Shown piece after piece: positions 8,971 through 16,628 of a stretch of DNA of 64,000 nt (the first letter of the stretch is position 1; every line of letters starts with the position of its first letter). This DNA is from Microbacterium sp. Gd 4-13 (GTDB lineage: Bacteria; Actinomycetota; Actinomycetes; Actinomycetales; Microbacteriaceae), in assembly GCF_003095395.1 (NCBI RefSeq), contig NZ_QEIJ01000001.1, positions 868,001-932,000 of the forward strand, in the 5' to 3' direction. The translations under genes and the position numbers were made by a program. Under the pieces are notes generated by a model. The model saw only the letters and a program-made list of their open reading frames with translations, ran no database searches and was not told the origin of the DNA.

Positions 8971-9885
8971 CTATGTCGGCTGACTGCCGCGCTGCGCCAC
9001 CGCTCGGCGGACGACATCGATGATCTTCGCGCGGACCTGGACACCGAGCCTCGTGGGCAGCAGGGGATAGACGTGCACGTGGCCCTGCGCCTCGTGCAGA
9101 TCGATGTCGACGCCGGCCGCGGTCGCGGCATCCACCAGCAGATGCGCGTCGGGATTGAGCACGTCACGCGTGCCGGTGAACAGCGTGATCGGAGCGAGCC
9201 CCCTCATCTCTCCGAAGAGCGGACTCACCACCGGGTCGGTCAGCGCGCGGTCGCCGCGCCAGAGGTCGGCGAGCACTCGTCCACCCGGTGTCGCCAGCCA
9301 CGGGTCGCTCGGCTGCACCTCGGGGATGCGGGGGTTGCTCCAGGTGAGGTCGAGCGCGGGGGAGATCAGGATGCTGCCGGCCACCGCGACGCCCGCATCG
9401 CGCAGCGTCTGCGCCGCCGACAGCGCGATCTGCCCGCCGGCGGAATCGCCGGCGAGCATCGTCGTTCCGTACCGCGAGACGCTCCGTTTCACGAGGGCGA
9501 CGACGCCATCATGAGCGGTCGAGGCCGTCCCGAAGGGGACGAGCGGGTAGATGGGAACAGTGACGGCGACGCCCGACTCCGCCGCGAGCTGGGCGATGAG
9601 CTGCCAGTGCTGTGCGACGATCTCGTTGACCCACCCGCCACCGTGCACGTAGACCACGCCGCCGGACGGCTCGCGGTCGCGCGGGGCGACCGTGTAGACC
9701 GGCCAGTCGACGTGTTCGACCTCGACCCGCAGGTCGGCTCGCAAGCGCGGGGGAGGCCCGTAGGCGGAGGGCCGCAGCTCACGCTGCCGGACGCGTCGTC
9801 TCGCCCCGTCGGCGGTGACGAAGGTGCGGTTCGCGCGCAGCATCCGAAGGACGATGGGCACGAGGGGAGCGGGGACGGTCGCCAT
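8971..9885 (-). CDS. Alpha/beta hydrolase, HSL/carboxylesterase type
   Basis: A 304-residue hormone-sensitive-lipase-type hydrolase. The oxyanion-hole motif HGGGW (near base 9640) and the nucleophile elbow GDSAGG (near 9450) are intact. The acid is probably in TGTRDVLNPDAH and the catalytic His in QGHVHVYPLL. There is no signal sequence. The ATG at 9885 (MATVPAPL) is preferred to an upstream in-frame codon because CAGGAT precedes it by 6 nt, a passable leaderless -10. It is divergent from the hydrolase at 10007. Confidence 0.85.
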   Translation of the reverse strand: MATVPAPLVPIVLRMLRANRTFVTADGARRRVRQRELRPSAYGPPPRLRADLRVEVEHVDWPVYTVAPRDREPSGGVVYVHGGGWVNEIVAQHWQLIAQLAAESGVAVTVPIYPLVPFGTASTAHDGVVALVKRSVSRYGTTMLAGDSAGGQIALSAAQTLRDAGVAVAGSILISPALDLTWSNPRIPEVQPSDPWLATPGGRVLADLWRGDRALTDPVVSPLFGEMRGLAPITLFTGTRDVLNPDAHLLVDAATAAGVDIDLHEAQGHVHVYPLLPTRLGVQVRAKIIDVVRRAVAQRGSQPT

Positions 9886-9994
9886 CGGTCCATCCTGTCG
9901 CAACGGGTTCGGTCAGGCGTCAGCTTTTCGGTTCGACGGTGAACGCCCTCAGTTCTCGCGCGGACGCGAGTGAGGGCGTGTGCGCGACGCCGAG

Positions 9995-10000
9995 TAGCGT
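9995..10000 (+). promoter_or_regulatory. -10 hexamer of a leaderless promoter
   Basis: TAGCGT lies exactly 6 nt before the ATG at 10007 and immediately before an in-frame GTG at 10001. It therefore favours the ATG as the start of the hydrolase gene. Confidence 0.5.
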
Positions 10001-10006
10001 GTGGGG

Positions 10007-10657
10007 ATGACCGGATACGACTTTCCCGTCGCCTGGTCGACCCGGAGCGTCGCGGTCAGGGGAGCAACGATCACGGCGCAGGCCGCGGGGGAGCCGACCG
10101 CGGATCCGGCCGTCGTGCTCCTGGGCGGCTCTCGCCGTGCGAGCCACTGGTGGCCGGACGCCTTCTGCGCGGAGCTGGTGGATGCCGGGGTGCGAGTGGT
10201 GCGGTTCGATCCGCGCGACACGGGGGAGTCGGCGACTGCGCTCAGCGGTAGACACGCGTCCCCGGACGCCGATCGCACAGCTGATGCACTCGCGGTGACG
10301 GATGCCTTCGGCGCCGCCCATGTCGTCGTGCTCGGCGTGTCGTCGGGCGGCGTCGTCGCGCAGCGCCTCGCCGCGCAGCATCCTGATCGCATCGTCGGCC
10401 TCGTGCTCATGTCGACGACCGTGTCGGGCGACGTCGATGGGTCCGCTTTGACCTCGCTGCCGTCCGTCGTCGTGCACGGGTCGGCTGATTCGACCTGTCC
10501 GCTCGCGCACGGCGAAGCTCTGGCCGAGGCGATCGACGCGCCGCTGATCGTGCTGACAGACGTCGGCCACGAGCCACCTCCGCCGCGCACGTGGCCGAGT
10601 CTCGTCCCGGCCATCCTCGGCGTGGTGCGAGACGCCCGCGACGGGGAGGGTCTCTGA
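10007..10657 (+). CDS. Alpha/beta fold hydrolase
   Basis: A 216-residue short alpha/beta hydrolase. LLGGSRRASHWWPD resembles an oxyanion loop, and RFDPRDTGES is the segment typical of the haloperoxidase-like branch. GVSSGG is the nucleophile elbow (G-x-S-x-G), HGSADSTCP carries the acid, and VGHEPP the His. The substrate is unknown. It is shorter than typical members (about 260 residues), mainly through a reduced cap. The start is set by the leaderless hexamer at 9995-10000. Confidence 0.82.
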   Translation: MTGYDFPVAWSTRSVAVRGATITAQAAGEPTADPAVVLLGGSRRASHWWPDAFCAELVDAGVRVVRFDPRDTGESATALSGRHASPDADRTADALAVTDAFGAAHVVVLGVSSGGVVAQRLAAQHPDRIVGLVLMSTTVSGDVDGSALTSLPSVVVHGSADSTCPLAHGEALAEAIDAPLIVLTDVGHEPPPPRTWPSLVPAILGVVRDARDGEGL

Positions 10658-10696
10658 CGCGAACCGCGCGCTGGTGCAGCGGGCGCGTTTCATCGA

Positions 10697-10724
10697 TACT
10701 GACATAATGTGCATTATCGGCGAG
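10697..10724. other. dif: dif-like chromosome dimer resolution site (XerC/XerD)
   Basis: On the minus strand this 28-bp site reads as an 11-bp arm CTCGCCGATAA, a 6-bp centre TGCACA and an 11-bp arm TTATGTCAGTA. The actinobacterial dif consensus, as I recall it, is TTSRCCGATAA, TVNACA, TTATGTCAAGT. The core positions match throughout and differences fall only at the outer ends. The arm-centre-arm geometry is that of E. coli dif, whose XerD arm starts TTATGT. It lies in a 160-bp intergenic gap. Gene orientation also switches near here, as expected at a terminus. Basis: sequence match from memory plus position; no search was run. Confidence 0.82.
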
Positions 10725-10817
10725 CACTCAATCGCGGATTACACCGACGACGAGAACGCATCGTTGCCAGGTCAGGCCGCCTGCGCGACGACCGCACCAC
10801 CCGGTACCTTATGGAAC

Positions 10818-11474
10818 ATGAGCGACGGCCGGCCCGCGGGTTACGCGACCAGTGCCGAGCTTGCCATTCTGAGTTCGCAGGCGGGCGCCGTCCTGCAGCT
10901 TGGTCGGGAGTTTCCCGAGCAGGTTTTACAGCATCCGTTGGGTTCGCTGCGCTGGACCGATGTCGAGTACCGGGGGTGGGCTCCCATCCGAGACTTTGCT
11001 CGACTACATCACGACACCGAGGTCAATCTCCTCGTTCCTCGCTACGCACCGGGCTCTCTCCGCAGTACGACAGGGCAGCCTCGCGCTGGGTTCACCATTT
11101 CAGCGGACGCGGCAACGGAGGCTTTCGAGGCGCTACGGACCGCAGATACTGGCGTCGCGTTCGGTGATACCTGGGTGATGTTCGGTCCGTCAGGCCGGTG
11201 GGGAATATTCGGGGAACGCGACCTCGCGGCGTGGTGGTCCAACCTTCCCGACGACGACCCAGAGCTGAGCGCTTGGGAGCTCAGGTACCGGCCGTGGGCG
11301 TATTCGATTACCGGCGCCGCGGAGCTTTGGTCGCTGGCGTTCACAGACCTTAAGGTGCCGGTCGAACTACTCGAAGGGTTACGACGCAATTACGGCGGAT
11401 TCGACCGGCCCGACCGTGAAGCCGCGATGCCCGAGGTTCCCATTAACGAACGGTCGTTCCACAATCTCGAATGA
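10818..11474 (+). CDS. Hypothetical protein of atypical composition beside dif
   Basis: A 218-residue protein starting MSDGRPAGYATSAELAILS. I recognise no family. It has no signal peptide or membrane helix and is rich in Trp and aromatic residues in its C-terminal half (WVMFGPSGRWGIFGERDLA, then WAYSITGAAELWSLAF). Codon use is visibly less GC-biased than in neighbours, with many A/T third positions, which suggests recent transfer. The ATG at 10818 follows TACCTT (10805-10810) by 7 nt, so it may be leaderless. It begins about 95 bp from the dif site. Confidence 0.65.
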   Translation: MSDGRPAGYATSAELAILSSQAGAVLQLGREFPEQVLQHPLGSLRWTDVEYRGWAPIRDFARLHHDTEVNLLVPRYAPGSLRSTTGQPRAGFTISADAATEAFEALRTADTGVAFGDTWVMFGPSGRWGIFGERDLAAWWSNLPDDDPELSAWELRYRPWAYSITGAAELWSLAFTDLKVPVELLEGLRRNYGGFDRPDREAAMPEVPINERSFHNLE

Positions 11475-11740
11475 CTGACGGGCTGCAACTGGTCGGCAAT
11501 CTTCATCGTTGATCTCGGATTCCAAGCTTCTCGGCAAGGAATTCATCTTCGGCGGTTGTGCGGCGTGCTCACGCCGAGGGATTGGTGGGCCGCGTCGGCG
11601 TGACCGCAGAGGCCCTGACCCAGGCTTTGTGCTTTGTGCTCGGTGCCGGCGATCGCGATGGCGCTTGACGTCCAACTGCATACCTCGGCGTCGACTCCTC
11701 GGCATGCACAGATCGCGCGCCTCGAGGGGTTCACAGAGCG
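11475..11740. other. Non-coding stretch, no gene recognised
   Basis: A 266-bp gap of the same reduced GC as the preceding orphan gene. Short open frames exist on both strands, but none shows a known motif, a good start or coherent composition. I found no inverted-repeat ends or transposase motif. It may be decayed transferred DNA that arrived with the orphan gene. Confidence 0.5.
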
Positions 11741-12715
11741 TCACGCTCCGACGACCTCGGGCAGTTCGCGGGTGAGCACGAGCACGATGTCCTGCACCTT
11801 CCAATCGAGGGCGATGCACGCCTCACGAGCGGACTCGAGCATCTCCAGCGAGGGCACCGTGCCGTCGATCGGCACGACGAATGCCTCGACATGGAAGACG
11901 TGCCCCTCGTCGCGCATGCGACTTCCCGCGTCGGCTACCCAGGGAAGCCCTCGAAGGTAGTCGTCGATGCGGACAGCCAAGGGCTCGGGCTTGCGGTCAT
12001 CGAAGGTGGTCGCCCGCTCGTCCATGAGGTCGGCGACGGCGCCGCGGAGGTTGCGCACGCCATCGGTGAGAATGCTGGCGGCGATGAAGAGCGCGGCCGC
12101 GGAATCCAGCCACCACAGCCCCAGGCCTATGCCCGAGACCCCGACGATCGAACCGATCCCGGTCATCCAATCCGCCTTGTTCATGTCGGCGTCGGCGTAG
12201 AGCACCTTGTTGTGCAACTCCTTCGCCAACGTGATCTTCGCGCGCCCGATGATGACGGGCGGGACCGACGTCACCGCCATGACGGCGATCATGAGCCACC
12301 CCAGCCAGATCGAAACGCCGAACAACTCGATGGTGCCGATCGTGGGGTGCTCTCCGCGCAGCAGGGCCGAGCCGGACTCGACGATGAGGAAGATGCCCAT
12401 CGAGCACAGCGCAACGGCAGCGACGAGGTGCCCCACGCCCACCGATCGGTGGAAGCCGTAGGGGTGACGTTTCGTCGGCAGACGACGGTTGATGCGAACC
12501 GCGACAAGGAAGGCAATCGGCGGGATGAAGGACAGCATGTCTTCGATCCACGCCGCTCTCATCGCCTGCGAGTTGCCGACGACGAAGAACATCAGGATCA
12601 CGGTGACGGTGAGAACGCCGAGGGTGATCCATTCCAGGCGCACGGCGCGCCGGAGCACCTCACGTTGACGTTCGGGGAGCTCGGTGTGTCCGAAGCGCAC
12701 CACTTCCCGGCTCAT
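11741..12715 (-). CDS. Cation diffusion facilitator (CDF) efflux transporter
   Basis: A 324-residue CDF-family protein with about six transmembrane helices. YADADMNKADW in the cytosolic half of the fifth/sixth helix region carries the Asp residues typical of CDF metal sites, and HPYGFHRSVGVGHL precedes helix 3. The C-terminal 90 residues form the ferredoxin-like cytoplasmic domain (VFHVEAFVVPIDG). The likely role is proton-driven export of a divalent metal such as Zn, Mn or Fe. Its ATG overlaps the stop of the upstream lipoprotein gene (ATGA), so the two are translationally coupled. Confidence 0.87.
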   Translation of the reverse strand: MSREVVRFGHTELPERQREVLRRAVRLEWITLGVLTVTVILMFFVVGNSQAMRAAWIEDMLSFIPPIAFLVAVRINRRLPTKRHPYGFHRSVGVGHLVAAVALCSMGIFLIVESGSALLRGEHPTIGTIELFGVSIWLGWLMIAVMAVTSVPPVIIGRAKITLAKELHNKVLYADADMNKADWMTGIGSIVGVSGIGLGLWWLDSAAALFIAASILTDGVRNLRGAVADLMDERATTFDDRKPEPLAVRIDDYLRGLPWVADAGSRMRDEGHVFHVEAFVVPIDGTVPSLEMLESAREACIALDWKVQDIVLVLTRELPEVVGA

Positions 12716-13248
12716 CGCTCTCCCCCGTCGTCCACGTACCCGCTGGAGAAGGTTTCAAGTTCCGAGATGAAGGCGTTCTCCCCCATCGGCACCAGCATGA
12801 CCAGCTTGCGGGTGGTCCCGTCAGCATCCGTGATCTCGGTGTAGGGCCGGGTGACGCCTGCCATGTCGACCCACGGCGTCTCGTCAGTGAGGCCGCCCGC
12901 GACGAGGTCGAGTTCTTCGTTTTCGAGACCCCTCACCAAAGCCTCCTCCGAACCGACCGTCCACTCGACCCGCGCGTCCAACGACTCCGCGAATGCGCGG
13001 ATCGCCTCGATCTCGGTTCCCGCGGGTTCATCCCCGTCGACGCTCACGAACCCGTCGTGGGGTGACACCCCCGCGTGGAGGACGCCACCGCGCACGTCGT
13101 CGAGAGTGCCGGAGGGATCGCTCGGGATCGTGAGGCCGCACCCGGCGAGGACCGTGATCAACGCTGCAAGAACCGTTGCCCCCGCGAAGCGCGACCGAAA
13201 CCCCACCAGGGAAGTTCGCCCGGGCGCAGAGGCGGCAACACCGTTCAT
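12712..13248 (-). CDS. Lipoprotein resembling a truncated solute-binding protein
   Basis: A 178-residue secreted lipoprotein. An N-terminal hydrophobic segment ends in the lipobox ITVLAGCG (Cys near residue 37). The mature part resembles family 3 periplasmic binding proteins: GVSPHDGFVSVDG, GTEIEAIRAFAESLDARVEW, LENEELDLVAGGLTDETPW. It stops after about 140 residues, where full proteins have 230-250, so the second lobe is incomplete. Translational coupling to a CDF exporter rather than an ABC permease is unusual. The ATG at 13248 lies 6 nt after TAGATT (minus strand, 13255-13260), a leaderless start. Confidence 0.75.
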   Translation of the reverse strand: MNGVAASAPGRTSLVGFRSRFAGATVLAALITVLAGCGLTIPSDPSGTLDDVRGGVLHAGVSPHDGFVSVDGDEPAGTEIEAIRAFAESLDARVEWTVGSEEALVRGLENEELDLVAGGLTDETPWVDMAGVTRPYTEITDADGTTRKLVMLVPMGENAFISELETFSSGYVDDGGER

Positions 13249-13351
13249 AGCCCGAATCTATGATCATCCGCCGCGTGCACGCGTCGGCCTTGACATCGTG
13301 GCCCCACCAGGATGAGCGCAGCCGCTGCCGAGCCGACTGGCGACGCCCATC

Positions 13352-14722
13352 TCACACCTGCGGCGACACTGCCGGGGCATACGGGCGGGTGAAATCGTCG
13401 GGCGTGAAGCGGAGAAACCGGGCCTCCCCCAGCTCGGTAGCCTCTGCCGCCCGGTTCAGCGTTGCGGCCGACGTCGACCTCCACCGTCCGGAATCGAGGC
13501 GGCCCAGCAGCACGTCGACCGCTGCCACCTTCTCGGCATCGGAGAACGCGCAGTGCCCCACGCTCTCGACGTAGATCTGGCGGAGCAGTCCCCCATTACC
13601 GGCCGCCTTTACGAGATCGCCGTATTCGTCCTGCTGGGCGACGGTGGAGATCTGGTCACCGATGTTGCTCATCGTGAGGACCGGCACCGACAGCGCGCCG
13701 TCGAACTCGATGCCCTGCTCGAGCTGCCGAACGGCAGCCTCGTCGGCCGCGATCCGCTCACCGGCATCCACGATTCCGAGGTCTTCCTCGAGCGACAGAC
13801 CCGCGGCCCGATAGAGGCGTTCGACGACCTTGCGGTCTTGCTTCGACGCCGCCGCGAACTGGGCGCGATAGTCGACGCCGAGGTTCCACGACGGGTTACC
13901 GCCGGTGATCGTCTCCAGACTGCGACGGCTGCTCATCGCCTGGCCGATGTAGGGCAGGCCGCCTCCGGCAAGCGCGCCGTACCACCCGGCCTGGTAAGCG
14001 TCGGGGTCACGCGGCGAGGGGCGCGGCTGCGATTCGGCCCACGCGGGGAGCTGGCCGATGGCCGCGGCCAGCGCGATGCGTGCCCGCCCCTCAGGTGTCC
14101 CCTGCGCCTCGGAGAGCACGGCACGCCAGGCGGACACGCTGCCGGCGACATCGGCGGGGATTCCGGTGACCGGCAGCGCACCGTCGGGGTCGAGAAGCCG
14201 CGAAAGCGTGTAAACGGTGTCCAGCTTCTGATTCCACTGCGACACCGCGCCGGAGAGACCTCCGCAGAACGACGCAACACCGTCGATAGACCCTGGTCGG
14301 CGCTGCGCCACTCCCGCCGCGACGAACCCGCCCATCGACGTACCGGTAGCGATCCGGCGCGTCGCCGGCCCCACTGCGGCCTCGAACCTCTCGAGCGCCT
14401 CGATCTGGTTGTCGATGGCTCCGGCGATGTCCCACCCGGTGACGGTCCGCGTCGTTCCCCCGTAGGCAGCTCCGGAGGCGAGAAGGTGCTCGACGTAGCC
14501 GGACACGCTCGTCGATGCGGCGAAGTCCAACTCTACGAAAACGGTGCCGTTCCACCGCTCGGGAACGACGAAGCGGTAGGGCGTCGCGTCGGCGAGCGTT
14601 CCGGAGACCTCGGTGGGCGTGGAGGCGGACGCGGGCGCCGACCCCGCGGTCATCCCCGTGGCCAGGAGAGCCGCCGCCGTGATCGCCACAAACGCCGTGC
14701 GGACGTGGATGCTGCGTGTCAT
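13352..14722 (-). CDS. Secreted alpha/beta hydrolase
   Basis: A 456-residue exported protein. The signal peptide covers about residues 1-34 and ends near SAPASAS. The nucleophile elbow is GTSMGG (near base 14330). A likely acid lies in SNIGDQISTV and the catalytic His in ESVGHCAFSDAEK near the C-terminus. It is larger than a minimal hydrolase, with a helical insert (about residues 150-300) acting as a lid. The substrate is unknown; extracellular esterase or peptidase activity is plausible. It is divergent from a MarR regulator and has a palindromic operator in its promoter. The ATG at 14722 is preceded by GGAGA. Confidence 0.8.
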   Translation of the reverse strand: MTRSIHVRTAFVAITAAALLATGMTAGSAPASASTPTEVSGTLADATPYRFVVPERWNGTVFVELDFAASTSVSGYVEHLLASGAAYGGTTRTVTGWDIAGAIDNQIEALERFEAAVGPATRRIATGTSMGGFVAAGVAQRRPGSIDGVASFCGGLSGAVSQWNQKLDTVYTLSRLLDPDGALPVTGIPADVAGSVSAWRAVLSEAQGTPEGRARIALAAAIGQLPAWAESQPRPSPRDPDAYQAGWYGALAGGGLPYIGQAMSSRRSLETITGGNPSWNLGVDYRAQFAAASKQDRKVVERLYRAAGLSLEEDLGIVDAGERIAADEAAVRQLEQGIEFDGALSVPVLTMSNIGDQISTVAQQDEYGDLVKAAGNGGLLRQIYVESVGHCAFSDAEKVAAVDVLLGRLDSGRWRSTSAATLNRAAEATELGEARFLRFTPDDFTRPYAPAVSPQV

Positions 14723-14754
14723 CTCGGGTCTCCATCGACTCGGGTTCTGCAGGT

Positions 14755-14773
14755 ATATCAATTACGTTGATAT
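14755..14773. promoter_or_regulatory. Palindromic MarR-type operator
   Basis: ATATCAA, a 5-nt spacer (TTACG) and TTGATAT form a perfect 7-bp inverted repeat in an unusually AT-rich patch. Size and spacing fit MarR-family operators. It lies 33-51 nt upstream of the secreted hydrolase start and overlaps that gene's probable -10 region (TATACC on the minus strand, 14752-14757), so binding would repress it. It is about 110 nt upstream of the probable leaderless marR promoter. Confidence 0.65.
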
Positions 14774-14883
14774 TATGCCGTCGACGATACCGCCCGAGTG
14801 GACCCCCGTCAACGACGGAGGCAATGACTCCAGACCTTCCCGCGCCCACCCTTCACCTCCCCAGCGACGGCTCGCGCTCCGAG

Positions 14884-14889
14884 TATGGT
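14884..14889 (+). promoter_or_regulatory. -10 hexamer of a leaderless promoter (MarR gene)
   Basis: TATGGT is 6 nt before the GTG at 14896. Several longer in-frame starts exist upstream, so this spacing decides the start. Confidence 0.5.
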
Positions 14890-14895
14890 GGCACC

Positions 14896-15432
14896 GTGGA
14901 TGACACGCCCCGAGACCCCCGAGGCGCGCCAGCAACGAGTCGGCTGAACTACACCGCCTACCGTTTTGCCCGGGCGTTGAGCCGAGCCGCAGAGAATACG
15001 GCCCTCGCACGCGGGGTCACCATGCCGCAGCTCCTGATCATGCAGGTGCTCGGCGAGGGCACCCCCCTCTCCAACGCTCAGGTCGCGCGACGGACCTTCG
15101 TCAGCGCACAAGCAGCGCACGTCGCCTCCGAAGATCTCCTCGACGCGGGCCTGATCCAGAAGGTCGAGCACCCCAGCAACCGACGGGTTCGGCTCGTGCA
15201 GCTGACCGAGGTGGGCTGGTCGGTACTGGCCGATTGCACCGCTGACCTCGTCGCGCGCGAGGAACGCCTCAGGACCGTACTCGGCGCTGACCTCGGCGAC
15301 TCGCTCACCGAACTCCTCGACCGGGCGGCCGAGATCCTCGCCGGCGGCTATTTCGGCGACGCGGAGGCGGAGGCCGTTGCCGTCGCCGCGCGTCGACGGC
15401 CGGCGCAGGGCCGAGTGAACCCGGGGCCCTGA
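14896..15432 (+). CDS. MarR-family transcriptional regulator
   Basis: A 178-residue winged-helix regulator. The DNA-binding region reads PLSNAQVARRTFVSAQAAH (recognition helix), then LLDAGLIQKVEHPSNRRVRL, the wing typical of MarR proteins. N- and C-terminal helices would form the dimer interface. The Ala-rich tail after residue 150 is probably disordered. It likely regulates the divergent secreted hydrolase through the palindrome at 14755-14773, and is possibly also relevant to the convergent MFS gene, whose stop lies 1 bp beyond its own. The effector is unknown. Confidence 0.87.
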   Translation: MDDTPRDPRGAPATSRLNYTAYRFARALSRAAENTALARGVTMPQLLIMQVLGEGTPLSNAQVARRTFVSAQAAHVASEDLLDAGLIQKVEHPSNRRVRLVQLTEVGWSVLADCTADLVAREERLRTVLGADLGDSLTELLDRAAEILAGGYFGDAEAEAVAVAARRRPAQGRVNPGP

Positions 15433-15433
15433 C

Positions 15434-16624
15434 TCAGCTACGCAGCCTGGTCGCGATCGCGACGAAGGCCGCGCTGAGCAGCGCTGCCGCCCCGCCGATG
15501 GCGAGCGCCGTTCGGCCGGAAAGGGCATCCGTCACCCACCCCATGAGCAGCGCGCCGAGAGGCGCCATGCCGTAGTTCCCCAGCGTCACGAGTGACATCG
15601 CACGCCCGAGCTGCGCCGGAGCCACGCTCGATTGCGCGGCGGCGTTGATGGTTCCGTGGTAGTAGCCGACACCGAGACCGAGGAGCGGCCCCGCGAGCAA
15701 CAGCAGCGGGAGGGTCGGGGCGAGGGCATTCACCATCAGGGCGAAGCCGAGCGCGGCGCACCCGCCGATCAGAGAGCGCAGCGAGACCGACGCGGGAATC
15801 GCAGCGAGGAGCCCGCCGACGATCGCGCCGACGGCGTTCATCGCGTGCACAGCACCGACCGCGGTCGCGTCGCCCGCGAAATCGAGCGTCACCGTCGACG
15901 TGAGAACGAGCATGAGGTTGAGTCCGAAGAGCGCCACGACGACGTTGACGATCGCCAGAATCACGAACGGGCGACTTCGCAATGGTGAGGCGCTCGTCCG
16001 CGGGTCGCTCCGGTCCGCGCGCGGGCGTCGATGCAGGCGCGACGGTCGAATAAGGAGAAGAGACACGAACACGATGAGAAATGACGCGGCGTTGACCACC
16101 ATGCACGCGGAGGCACCCCACCCCGCGAACGCGAGACCGGCCAGACCCGGACCGATCGAACGGGCCGCAGCCAGCGCGATGGTGCTGATCGAGACGGCGC
16201 GACTCAAGGCGCCGGGCCCGACGAGCTCGAAGATGATCGCCTGCGCCGCGACACGATCGAAGGTGTTCGCGGTTCCGAGAACGAGCACGAGGGCATAGAT
16301 CGTCCACACCTCGACGGTGGGGCCCGCCAGCACGATCGCCAGAACTGCGACGATGATCGCCTGCGCCCCGGCGGTGACCAACAGGATCGTGCGCGGTCGC
16401 ACACGGTCGGCGAGCCGGCCCGCGGGGATGCCGAGCACGAGAAGCGGCAAGAATTGCGCGACCGTGACGCCGCTCAATGCGGATGCGCTGCCCGTGGCTT
16501 GCAGTACGACCAGCGACAGGGCGAGGTTCTGAAACCAGGTGCCGGTATTGGAGATGACCTGGCCGGTGAAGTACAGAGAGAAGCGCGGGTTCTGGAACGG
16601 CGTGAAAGCGGCGAGTCCCGGCAC
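15434..16624 (-). CDS. MFS transporter, last gene of the CoA-transferase/dehydratase-like operon
   Basis: A 396-residue major facilitator of the MFS_3/transmembrane secretion effector type. It opens FTPFQNPRFSLYFTGQVISN, with GIPAGRLADRVRPRTIL after helix 2, and has about 12 helices. Relatives include drug and siderophore exporters, so export of the operon's product, or self-protection, is plausible. The GTG at 16624 is used: it is 4 nt after the preceding gene's stop and starts exactly where homology to the family would begin. Longer open frame upstream overlaps the dehydratase-like gene and is rejected. Confidence 0.83.
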   Translation of the reverse strand: MPGLAAFTPFQNPRFSLYFTGQVISNTGTWFQNLALSLVVLQATGSASALSGVTVAQFLPLLVLGIPAGRLADRVRPRTILLVTAGAQAIIVAVLAIVLAGPTVEVWTIYALVLVLGTANTFDRVAAQAIIFELVGPGALSRAVSISTIALAAARSIGPGLAGLAFAGWGASACMVVNAASFLIVFVSLLLIRPSRLHRRPRADRSDPRTSASPLRSRPFVILAIVNVVVALFGLNLMLVLTSTVTLDFAGDATAVGAVHAMNAVGAIVGGLLAAIPASVSLRSLIGGCAALGFALMVNALAPTLPLLLLAGPLLGLGVGYYHGTINAAAQSSVAPAQLGRAMSLVTLGNYGMAPLGALLMGWVTDALSGRTALAIGGAAALLSAAFVAIATRLRS

Positions 16625-16628
16625 GGGC

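Noticed and set aside
10704..10717. ATAATG-TG-CATTAT as a repressor operator
   Set aside because: It is the inner part of a 28-bp site with XerC/XerD arm geometry, and the dif reading explains all positions.
11509..11775. A decayed transposase or insertion sequence end
   Set aside because: No terminal inverted repeats, no DDE or tyrosine-recombinase motif, and no coherent frame on either strand.
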